Shown here piece after piece: positions 1 to 4,154 of a stretch of 6,364 nucleotides of DNA; within the stretch, counting starts at the first letter, position 1; each line of letters opens with the position of its first letter. Position numbers and translations under genes: made by a program. Under the pieces are notes generated by a model. The model saw nothing but the letters and a program-made list of their open reading frames with translations. It searched no databases and had not been told where the DNA came from. Source of the DNA: Bacteroidota bacterium (lineage in GTDB: Bacteria > Bacteroidota > Ignavibacteria > Palsa-1295); the NCBI GenBank assembly GCA_025363505.1, contig JANYDV010000001.1, forward strand, positions 1 to 6,364. The letters run 5' to 3'.

Positions 1-104
1 AATACATCGGATTTCTCGAAGTACATCATATAGCATTTGACAAAAAGACGATATTCTCGGAAGATGATACAAGCAACCCTGACTTGGACACCAACATGGG
101 TTAA
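1..104 (+). CDS. tnpA: IS200-like transposase, C-terminal fragment cut by the window edge
   Basis: The first complete codon starts at position 3, and the reading frame runs to TAA at 102-104. The 34 codons present (YIGFLEVHHIAF... to ...DLDTNMG) are identical to the C-terminus of the complete transposase on the opposite strand at 337-831, and the DNA is an exact reverse complement (1-116 versus 325-440). This is therefore the end of a second copy, convergent with the first, whose catalytic part lies to the left of the window. Nothing here shows whether the missing part is intact. The stop codon lies inside the palindrome at 93-114, as it does in the other copy. If the left boundary is a contig end, this stretch could also be an assembly fold-back. 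Confidence 0.8.
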   Translation, partial: YIGFLEVHHIAFDKKTIFSEDDTSNPDLDTNMG

Positions 105-114
105 AACCCATGTT
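93..114. repeat. ACATGGGTT palindrome, copy 1
   Basis: AACATGGGTT and AACCCATGTT form a 10-bp stem around a 2-nt AA centre. The palindrome contains the stop codon (102-104) of the left transposase fragment. It is the exact reverse complement of the copy at 327-348. Confidence 0.9.
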
Positions 115-121
115 TAGACAT

Positions 122-211
122 CAGTCGTCTGCTGAAGCAGACTTTTCATGAAACGCATTGTATTTTAGTCCGAAGGACGGCTGAAGTATAAACATGGGTT
201 TTAACCCATGT
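122..211 (+). repeat. Two-hairpin repeat unit 1 plus ACATGGGTT palindrome
   Basis: The unit begins with CAGTCGTC (122-129) and closes with the near-complement GACGGCTG (176-183). Inside are hairpin h1 (GTCTGCT-GA-AGCAGAC, 127-142) and hairpin h2 (GTCC-GAA-GGAC, 168-178). The palindrome ACATGGGTT-TT-AACCCATGT follows at 192-211. The outer arm has one change from the other units (GACGGCTG instead of GACGACTG), which still allows a G-T pair. The spacer between h1 and h2 (TTTTCATGAAACGC...) is the most diverged of the three copies. Unlike units 2 and 3, no G/C hairpin precedes it; a transposase end does. Confidence 0.85.
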
Positions 212-231
212 CGGAGCTACGCTGTCTTCCT

Positions 232-348
232 CACGGGGCTGAAGCCCCGTGCTATGTCCCAGTCGTCTGCTGAAGCAGACTTTAGGAAATGCATTTTGTT
301 TTAGTCCGAAGGACGACTGAAGCATAAACATGGGTTTTAACCCATGTT
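232..348 (+). repeat. Hairpin module 2: G/C hairpin, two-hairpin unit, ACATGGGTT palindrome
   Basis: The G/C hairpin CACGGGGCT-GA-AGCCCCGTG occupies 232-251. After an 8-nt spacer comes the unit CAGTCGTC (260-267) ... GACGACTG (312-319), which contains h1 (265-280) and h2 (304-314). The AACATGGGTT palindrome then occupies 327-348 and carries the stop codon of the complete transposase gene on the other strand. The order and spacing match the module at 861-979 almost exactly. The outer arms are perfectly complementary here, so the whole unit could extrude as a cruciform with two side hairpins. Confidence 0.88.
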
Positions 349-882
349 GGTGTCCAAGTCAGGGTTGCTTGTATCATCTTCCGAGAATATCGTCTTTTTG
401 TCAAATGCTATATGATGTACTTCGAGAAATCCGATGTATTCGTTTTCAAATGTCTGACGTTTATGATGTTCTTCCTGATTTTTTATGTATGCAACAGTAC
501 GATCAATATGCGAGACGCTGACACTGAATGCACCATAACCATTTTGCCAATAAAAATTTTTCATTTCGGGGAAGGTATCTGATATCCATTTTGACGATCC
601 GCCTTTCAATAGCTGGGCAGCCTTTGCAATAGTTATTGATGAGGGTAACGATACTAACGCATGGCAATGATCGTCGTATCCGCCAATAATTATTGGTTCA
701 AAATTATTTTTCCGAGCAATTCCTGCGAGAAATTTCCAGAGTCTTTCCCGAATTTCAGGCGTCAGAGATTTTTCGCGATGCTTGGTGCTGAATACCAGAT
801 GTATATGATTTGAAATATATGTATGCGCCATCTTCGGACAAATTTACGCATATGAAATCGACACGGGGTTGAAACCCCGTGT
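327..882 (-). mobile_element. Putative IS200-like element: transposase plus its two end palindromes
   Basis: On the minus strand the transposase gene is preceded by a palindrome with a 10-bp stem (ACACGGGGTT / AACCCCGTGT, loop GA, 861-882). It ends inside another with a 10-bp stem (AACATGGGTT / AACCCATGTT, 327-348). IS200/IS605 elements lack terminal inverted repeats and carry subterminal hairpins that the transposase recognises, so these two are the natural left-end and right-end candidates. The exact cleavage sites cannot be fixed from one copy, because no empty site is in view. The second, convergent copy at the left edge shares its 3' end with this one through position 116, which supports the right-end assignment. 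Confidence 0.6.
337..831 (-). CDS. tnpA: IS200/IS605-type Y1 (HUH) transposase
   Basis: This 164-residue protein of the Y1_Tnp superfamily is a single-strand-DNA transposase that cuts and joins at hairpins using one tyrosine. The N-terminus has the family's beta strand (HIHLVFSTKHRE, residues 9-20). The metal-binding HxH is H55-C-H57 in DDHCHALVSL. A KGGSSKWI segment (77-83) and WQNGYGAFSVS (95-105) follow, and Y115 in VAYIKNQEEHH is the likely nucleophile. All expected catalytic residues are present and the length is normal for the family, so the enzyme may be active. The last ~12 residues (DTSNPDLDTNMG) look like an appended tail, and the stop codon falls in the palindrome at 327-348. Hairpins flank both sides and no accessory tnpB is visible. 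It could be a stand-alone IS200-like element or a transposase domesticated to move the surrounding palindromes (RAYT-like); the sequence does not decide between these. Confidence 0.9.
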   Translation of the reverse strand: MAHTYISNHIHLVFSTKHREKSLTPEIRERLWKFLAGIARKNNFEPIIIGGYDDHCHALVSLPSSITIAKAAQLLKGGSSKWISDTFPEMKNFYWQNGYGAFSVSVSHIDRTVAYIKNQEEHHKRQTFENEYIGFLEVHHIAFDKKTIFSEDDTSNPDLDTNMG

Positions 883-979
883 TAAGCCTCAGTCGTCCGC
901 TAAAGCAGACTTTTAGGAAATGCATTGTATCTTAGTCCGAAGGACGACTGAAGCATAAACATGGGTTTCAACCCATGTT
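861..979 (+). repeat. Hairpin module 3: G/C hairpin, two-hairpin unit, ACATGGGTT palindrome
   Basis: ACACGGGGTT-GA-AACCCCGTGT (861-882) differs from the 232-251 hairpin in sequence but keeps a perfect stem, since GGGCT/AGCCC has become GGGTT/AACCC (a compensated change). The unit runs from CAGTCGTC (890-897) to GACGACTG (943-950). It has h2 at 935-945 and an h1 with one mismatched pair (895-910, GTCCGCT against AGCAGAC). The terminal palindrome AACATGGGTT-TC-AACCCATGTT is at 958-979. A short echo of its end (ATCCATGTTTA, 981-991) follows directly. Confidence 0.88.
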
Positions 980-1004
980 TATCCATGTTTATTTTCACAC
1001 CAAT

Positions 1005-1034
1005 AAAAAAGCCCACTTCTCAGAAGCGGGCTTT
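1005..1034 (-). terminator. Rho-independent terminator of the SnoaL-like lipoprotein gene
   Basis: On the minus strand, AAAGCCC and GGGCTTT pair (1008-1014 with 1028-1034). One A/C mismatch follows, then CTTC/GAAG with a short loop, and a run of six T (A1005-1010 on the plus strand). It begins 20 nt after the stop codon of the gene ending at 1055. Confidence 0.85.
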
Positions 1035-1054
1035 GTTTGACATATAAGAAAAAA

Positions 1055-1651
1055 TTATTTCTTCTTCATTTCGTCTTTACCCATTGGTGCTCCTGGTGGT
1101 GGAGGAGGTGGTGTGCCTGCACCTGGTTCGCAGTCTGGTGGATGTGGCATCATCCCGAGTTGCATCATCATCTTTGCGGCATCGAATACACCCCAATGCT
1201 CGACAAATTTACCATTTTCCCAACGCATTTGATCATAACCACCGACGTCAGACATCTTTTTGTTGGTTGGTGGCATTCCCATCATCGCTCCCGAATTTGT
1301 GCCAGATACTTTGTAGCGAACGGTAAGGACATCACCGTCAACACGCAGATCTTCGATGGTAGATTTCATATTGGGGTAGCCTGCCTTCATCATTGAAGCC
1401 ATTTCCTTCATGCCGGCAATACCCGGTTTTTGTCCCGGCATGCCATCATGATCGACAGCATTTGCGGCTACATACTTATCAAATTCATCAACTTTGCCTG
1501 CATCCCAAGCATCAGAGATGGCTTTATAGGCGGTTTTCATCGAATCTGCTTTGGCATTGTTGGCTGTAGCCATGCCATCGCCGCTTTTGTTGCCGCAACT
1601 TGCCAAAAGCAAGGTGGCGCAAAGGCACGAAAAAAGTGTACGAGTAATCAT
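1055..1651 (-). CDS. SnoaL-like (NTF2 fold) lipoprotein
   Basis: This 198-residue protein starts at the ATG at 1651-1649. The frame is open for 19 further codons upstream, but only this start puts a proper lipoprotein signal at the N-terminus: MITR, a hydrophobic stretch, then lipobox LLASC with C19 as the lipidated residue. Residues ~38-165 read as a SnoaL-like/ester-cyclase domain: DHD (67-69), GIAGMKEM, GYPNMKSTIEDL, VDGDVLTVRYKVSGTNSG, MPPTNKK, and GKFVEHWGVFD ending in MMMQLGM. The fold is used by polyketide cyclases and by many proteins of unknown role, so the substrate cannot be named. The tail (169-198) is Pro/Gly-rich with six consecutive prolines and a lysine-rich end, which is not part of the fold. 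It is probably an envelope protein anchored in a membrane. It is divergent from the truncated haemoglobin gene at 1908 and has its own promoter-like sequence and terminator. Confidence 0.85.
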   Translation of the reverse strand: MITRTLFSCLCATLLLASCGNKSGDGMATANNAKADSMKTAYKAISDAWDAGKVDEFDKYVAANAVDHDGMPGQKPGIAGMKEMASMMKAGYPNMKSTIEDLRVDGDVLTVRYKVSGTNSGAMMGMPPTNKKMSDVGGYDQMRWENGKFVEHWGVFDAAKMMMQLGMMPHPPDCEPGAGTPPPPPPGAPMGKDEMKKK

Positions 1652-1683
1652 TATTATAGATAGATTTAGTGAAAATTCAAGTA

Positions 1684-1716
1684 CGAATATACGACTTTTT
1701 CGGCTCAATTTCCAAA
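1684..1716 (-). promoter_or_regulatory. Putative promoter of the SnoaL-like lipoprotein gene
   Basis: On the minus strand, TTGGAA (1715-1710) and TATATT (1691-1686) are separated by 18 nt. The same bases also fit the Bacteroidota primary-sigma pattern: TTTG (1716-1713), 21 nt, then TATATTCG (compare TAnnTTTG). The predicted transcript would start near 1679, about 28 nt before the ATG at 1651. Confidence 0.45.
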
Positions 1717-1719
1717 AGT

Positions 1720-1742
1720 CAGAGTTCCCGTGGGAACCTCTG
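1720..1742. promoter_or_regulatory. Dyad CAGAG-TTCCC / GGGAA-C-CTCTG, possible operator
   Basis: The core GTTCCC-GT-GGGAAC (1724-1737) is a perfect palindrome, and the flanks CAGAG and CTCTG extend it to a 10-bp stem with a single bulged C. It lies directly upstream of the promoter-like sequence of the minus-strand lipoprotein gene, a suitable place for a regulator to bind. The bound factor is unknown. Confidence 0.45.
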
Positions 1743-1842
1743 TCGAAGGCATATTTATTACCAAACTATGAATTTGATGGGGAAGTGGAAAAATATCGTA
1801 ATTTTGTACCGCAAGCACATCCAATTGGGGTGTTTGTATGTA

Positions 1843-1858
1843 TGTAAATCAGTTTACA
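1843..1858. promoter_or_regulatory. Dyad TGTAAA-N4-TTTACA upstream of the haemoglobin gene
   Basis: This is a perfect 6-4-6 palindrome (centre TCAG) ending 8 nt before the -35-like TTGGTG of the downstream gene. The geometry is that of Crp/Fnr-family sites, which are often 5-N4-5 or 6-N4-6 dyads. Control of a globin by an oxygen- or NO-sensing member of that family is plausible but inferred. Confidence 0.45.
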
Positions 1859-1866
1859 CCATTGGC

Positions 1867-1896
1867 TTGGTGTGTCATGTTATTTTTCACTATATA
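1867..1896 (+). promoter_or_regulatory. Putative promoter of the truncated haemoglobin lipoprotein gene
   Basis: TTGGTG (1867-1872) and TATATA (1891-1896) are 18 nt apart. The predicted start of transcription is near 1903, only ~5 nt before the ATG at 1908. The mRNA would therefore be almost leaderless, which agrees with the lack of a Shine-Dalgarno sequence. Confidence 0.4.
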
Positions 1897-1907
1897 AACT
1901 TGTTCCT

Positions 1908-2408
1908 ATGAAACTTCGCGCACTCTTCTTAAGCGTTTGCACGCTTGCAATCGTCTTTACCCTCACCTCATGCGGCAAAAAAGATACCGCTGGTGATATG
2001 ATGAAAAAAGATACTGCTATGGTAGCTCCGACGCCTGCACCGGCTCCGGCACCAAAAACATTGTACGAACGCCTCGGTGGCGGTGGTGCTATTAAGCTTG
2101 TCGTTGATACATTCGTTACTCACGTTGCCGGTGATAAACGCATCAACAAATTCTTTGCTCATGCAAACGTCCCGCATCTCAAACAGATGCTCGTCGAGCA
2201 GATTAGCGCTGCAACAGGCGGACCGGTAAAGTACACCGGTAAAGATATGAAGACCGCTCATCATGGAATGAAGATCGGTGATAAAGATTTCGGCGCATTA
2301 GTCGAAGATCTTCAAAAAGCGCTCAATGACTATAAAGTACCGGAACCTGAGCAGAAAGAGCTCATCGGAGCACTTGGTGGTATGAAGGGCGATATCGTCG
2401 GACAATAA
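1908..2408 (+). CDS. Exported lipoprotein with group 1 truncated haemoglobin domain
   Basis: This 166-residue protein starts at the ATG at 1908. A start 12 codons earlier is open but would place charged and polar residues ahead of the signal. Residues 1-22 form a lipoprotein signal (MKLR, hydrophobic core, LTSC with C22). A Pro/Ala linker (PTPAPAPAP, 41-49) follows, and the globin spans 51-166. Family landmarks are TLYERLGGGGAI (51-62), VVDTFV...INKFF (65-83), VEQISAATGG (96-105), YTGKDMKTAHHGM (109-121) and VPEPEQKELIGALGGMKGDIV near the end. H118 is the likely proximal haem ligand (F8). The B10 position after F69 is V70 instead of the Tyr that binds O2/NO in the well-studied trHbN proteins. 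Such globins bind O2, NO or related ligands. Here the domain would sit in the envelope, so ligand sensing, NO protection or electron transfer are all possible. It is a single-gene unit with its own terminator. Confidence 0.9.
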   Translation: MKLRALFLSVCTLAIVFTLTSCGKKDTAGDMMKKDTAMVAPTPAPAPAPKTLYERLGGGGAIKLVVDTFVTHVAGDKRINKFFAHANVPHLKQMLVEQISAATGGPVKYTGKDMKTAHHGMKIGDKDFGALVEDLQKALNDYKVPEPEQKELIGALGGMKGDIVGQ

Positions 2409-2427
2409 GTTCTCGAAGCCTCGCAAG

Positions 2428-2483
2428 TGGGTGGAAAGCTAATCGACCAATAATCGAAAAGCTTTTCCACCCATTTGCTTTTT
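2428..2483 (+). terminator. Hairpin terminator after the haemoglobin gene
   Basis: TGGGTGGAAA (2428-2437) pairs with TTTTCCACCCA (2463-2473), with one extra T in the right arm, and GCT/AGC extends the stem inward. A five-T tract (2479-2483) follows shortly after. The stem begins ~20 nt after the stop codon. Confidence 0.75.
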
Positions 2484-2538
2484 ATAAGTGGTTCTAACAA
2501 AAATATAAATCCTCCCCACGACTGTCCTATCCTCTTTG

Positions 2539-2564
2539 ACGTTAGTATTTCCCATAACTAACGT
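2539..2564. promoter_or_regulatory. 8-bp dyad ACGTTAGT / ACTAACGT, possible activator site
   Basis: The arms ACGTTAGT (2539-2546) and ACTAACGT (2557-2564) are perfect inverted repeats separated by 10 nt. The centre lies ~70 nt upstream of the transcription start predicted from the sigma-54-like element at 2596-2611, the distance range used by enhancer-binding activators. Confidence 0.45.
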
Positions 2565-2595
2565 TATTTGAATCAAATGTACAACAAATATACTT

Positions 2596-2611
2596 TGGCA
2601 CCAAAATTGTT
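2596..2611 (+). promoter_or_regulatory. Sigma-54-like -24/-12 element
   Basis: TGGCAC (2596-2601), five bases, then TTGTT (2607-2611) matches the TGGCAC-N5-TTGCW arrangement with exact spacing and one change (GT for GC in the -12 box). It lies upstream of the lipoprotein gene at 2670 and downstream of a perfect dyad. No convincing -35/-10 pair was found in this interval. Confidence 0.35.
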
Positions 2612-2658
2612 TATACTCACTATAGAATTAAGTACTGTCTATTTATTACAATAGTGAA

Positions 2659-2667
2659 GAGGAGGAG
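2659..2667 (+). promoter_or_regulatory. Strong Shine-Dalgarno sequence for the gene at 2670
   Basis: GAGGAGGAG contains a full AGGAGG complement of the 16S rRNA tail and ends 2 nt before the ATG (AGGAGG to ATG spacing 4 nt). It is much stronger than anything before the genes at 1651 or 1908, and it fixes the start codon. Confidence 0.7.
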
Positions 2668-2669
2668 TT

Positions 2670-3047
2670 ATGTTACGCAATATCGGACTTACGCTCATCG
2701 AAATTTCTATGTTCGCAATGTTTATAGGCTGTGGTGATGCTAATGTTATTAACGACAATCCCACACCGGCGGTAGCGATTTATGGTCATACTATTGCCGA
2801 TAGTTCGCACTCCCTTGCGGGCGCTCAGATTAATATCGTTGATTTAAGTGAGCGCTTGGTCGCTAAACCAATCAGTGATGAACACGGCGACTTTACTGCT
2901 GTTCTAAACCCGGGGAAGTATATCATCGTGCCGCAACCGGTATTTGGCAGTACGCATTATGTTCATCCTGAGCGTGATACTGTTGAGATATTTCTTGAGC
3001 ACTCGTTCTATGACACCATATACTACCGTTCAGAAGGAAAACGATAA
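2670..3047 (+). CDS. Small lipoprotein with carboxypeptidase-regulatory-like domain
   Basis: This 125-residue protein has an N-terminal hydrophobic segment ending in the lipobox FIGC (C21). Residues ~36-118 resemble a carboxypeptidase-regulatory-like/transthyretin-type beta sandwich. The pattern is YGHTIADSSHSLAGAQINIVD (first strands), an EHGDFTAVLNPGKYII segment (the usual D-x-x-G-x-F ... L-x-P-G-x-Y signature), and a hydrophobic C-terminal strand. Such domains commonly sit on envelope proteins of Bacteroidota and act in adhesion or as structural add-ons; here the domain is alone. No enzymatic residues are seen. The start is fixed by the Shine-Dalgarno sequence. The gene appears monocistronic, between its own promoter-like region and the terminator at 3084-3110. 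Function unknown. Confidence 0.8.
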   Translation: MLRNIGLTLIEISMFAMFIGCGDANVINDNPTPAVAIYGHTIADSSHSLAGAQINIVDLSERLVAKPISDEHGDFTAVLNPGKYIIVPQPVFGSTHYVHPERDTVEIFLEHSFYDTIYYRSEGKR

Positions 3048-3070
3048 CAATAAAAAATAAGGAGACTTCC

Positions 3071-3085
3071 ATGATAAACCAATAG
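3071..3085 (+). other. Four-codon micro-ORF with good ribosome binding site
   Basis: AAGGAG (3059-3064) lies 6 nt before ATG (3071-3073), and the frame reads ATG ATA AAC CAA TAG. The stop codon runs into the left arm of the terminator at 3084-3110. This may be a stub of a lost gene, a leader peptide, or chance. Confidence 0.3.
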
Positions 3086-3110
3086 CCCGCCCGCAAACGG
3101 CGGGCTTTTT
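3084..3110 (+). terminator. Rho-independent terminator between convergent genes
   Basis: AGCCCGCC (3084-3091) pairs perfectly with GGCGGGCT (3099-3106) around a 7-nt loop, followed by T3106-3110. It serves the lipoprotein gene ending at 3047. The last T bases form the stop codon (3109-3111 on the minus strand) of the convergent Fic gene. In the minus direction the T-run is poor, so it is probably one-sided. Confidence 0.85.
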
Positions 3111-3693
3111 ATTGCCGTAAAAAGAGAGTGAGCCTCGAAATACTACCGTCATCAGCTTCGCGTAGTGCTGCCAGATATTCCTTCCGTATTTCTTCGATCG
3201 GCATTTGCATCGTTGCACCCCAACTTCCTCGACTTTTATGATAATGCATGAGCAATAAATCTGTGACAAGCCGAGCATGCCTTCCGTTGCCGTTTGGGAA
3301 AGGATGGATACTGACTAAACGATGATGGAAGTGCGCCGCAATTTCATCAAACGGATATATTCCTTGATTAATTTGACATTCGACATCCAGGAGTAATTGT
3401 TGTAATGCAATTGATATAGCACCGCCTCTCCATTCGATACCGATGTTTTTGTTTGATGTGCGAAATGTACCCGCCCAACGCCAGACGCCAGAAAACATTT
3501 CTTTGTGTAGGCGTTTTAAAAACTTAACGGTAAGTATATCATTGTGTTTTCTTCCTGTTGCCCAGAGTTCTGCTAAGGCAATATTAAATTGTTCGGCCAC
3601 GTCAAGTTCGGAATGTGTTGAAATCTCGATCAAGAGTCCATCGGATTCATCCGGATCGAGTGGCGTTGTACCGTATGTGTTGCCGGTTATCAA
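3109..3693 (-). CDS. Mobile mystery protein B, Fic-domain protein
   Basis: This 194-residue protein belongs to the Fic family of nucleotidyl/phosphoryl transferases. The N-terminal GTTPLDPDESDGLL (8-21) and ELDVAEQFNI (29-38) are hallmarks of mobile mystery protein B, and the Fic core motif is HPFPNGNGRHAR (H130-R141). H130, the anion-hole GNG (135-137), R138 and R141 are present, but the acidic residue that normally binds Mg2+ is N134. Translation begins at TTG (3693-3691), because a stop codon lies two codons upstream and no ATG is nearby. The TTG overlaps the TGA of mmpA in TTGA (3690-3693), so the two proteins are probably translationally coupled. The family is known for pairing with mobile mystery protein A and for mobile contexts; its biochemical activity is not established. 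The stop codon overlaps the T-tract of the opposite terminator. Confidence 0.88.
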   Translation of the reverse strand: MITGNTYGTTPLDPDESDGLLIEISTHSELDVAEQFNIALAELWATGRKHNDILTVKFLKRLHKEMFSGVWRWAGTFRTSNKNIGIEWRGGAISIALQQLLLDVECQINQGIYPFDEIAAHFHHRLVSIHPFPNGNGRHARLVTDLLLMHYHKSRGSWGATMQMPIEEIRKEYLAALREADDGSISRLTLFLRQ

Positions 3694-4154
3694 TCGTTAT
3701 TCCATAATGTAGTTGGCATCGTCTGTTTTATTTCTTCGGCAAGCAATACGACCTGAAGTTCACGCTGTTTTGGGCTGACCAATTGTGCTTCGAGTGCCAT
3801 CGAATGTGCTACTATATCTAACTTTTTTCTCGCCATCGCCATCGCTTGTTTATTAATGGTTGCTTCGAGCGACACACGGGGCGCAATCACGTAATACAAA
3901 TCGCACTCAAGGGCATTTGCCGCTTCACGAAGTGTTTTCAGTGTCACGGTACCAAGTTCCTCGCGTTGTTCGAGTTGTGTTACTGCCGATTGATTGATCT
4001 TCAAACGTTTTGCAAGTTCGATAGAAGTCATACCCAGTGCCTGACGAATCACGCGGACCCAACTTTTTGGGGTAATTTCGAAGGTCTTGATGGGATTATT
4101 AGCGAATTCGTATTCTAATCGAGCTTTTTGATATTTTTTATTAGATAATCTCAT
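3690..4154 (-). CDS. Mobile mystery protein A, XRE-type DNA-binding protein
   Basis: This 154-residue protein has a helix-turn-helix in residues ~33-90: VRVIRQALGMTSIELAKRLKINQSAVTQLEQRE, then GTVTLKTLREAANALECDLYYVI, the pattern of XRE/Cro repressors. The remainder (100-154) is helical and ends in a conserved-looking LAEEIKQ...TTLWND tail. In known loci this protein is always next to the Fic-type protein B, and here it overlaps it by 4 nt. By analogy with other repressor/Fic pairs it probably represses its own operon and may restrain the partner. A near-perfect palindrome spans its start codon (4153-4168), which supports autoregulation. No Shine-Dalgarno sequence is seen before the ATG at 4154-4152. 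It is 82 nt downstream of rqcH on the same strand, with no clear terminator between. Confidence 0.87.
   Translation of the reverse strand: MRLSNKKYQKARLEYEFANNPIKTFEITPKSWVRVIRQALGMTSIELAKRLKINQSAVTQLEQREELGTVTLKTLREAANALECDLYYVIAPRVSLEATINKQAMAMARKKLDIVAHSMALEAQLVSPKQRELQVVLLAEEIKQTMPTTLWNND

Noticed and set aside
93..979. CRISPR array
   Set aside because: The repeats are palindromic modules of variable spacing with diverged interiors, with no unique spacers of constant length and no cas genes.
1055..1708. Longer reading frame for the SnoaL-like lipoprotein, starting at 1708
   Set aside because: The extra 19 codons overlap the best promoter candidate and would place a second region ahead of an otherwise perfect lipoprotein signal peptide. 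The ATG at 1651 was chosen.
1872..1907. Upstream start for the haemoglobin lipoprotein
   Set aside because: It would overlap the TATATA promoter element and add 12 residues ahead of the MKLR signal start.
3020..3149. 10-bp direct repeat ATACTACCGT (3020-3029 and 3140-3149) as target-site or attachment duplication of the mmpAB cassette
   Set aside because: Both copies lie inside coding sequence, the second within mmpB itself, so they do not flank the cassette. No matching repeat was found on its other side.
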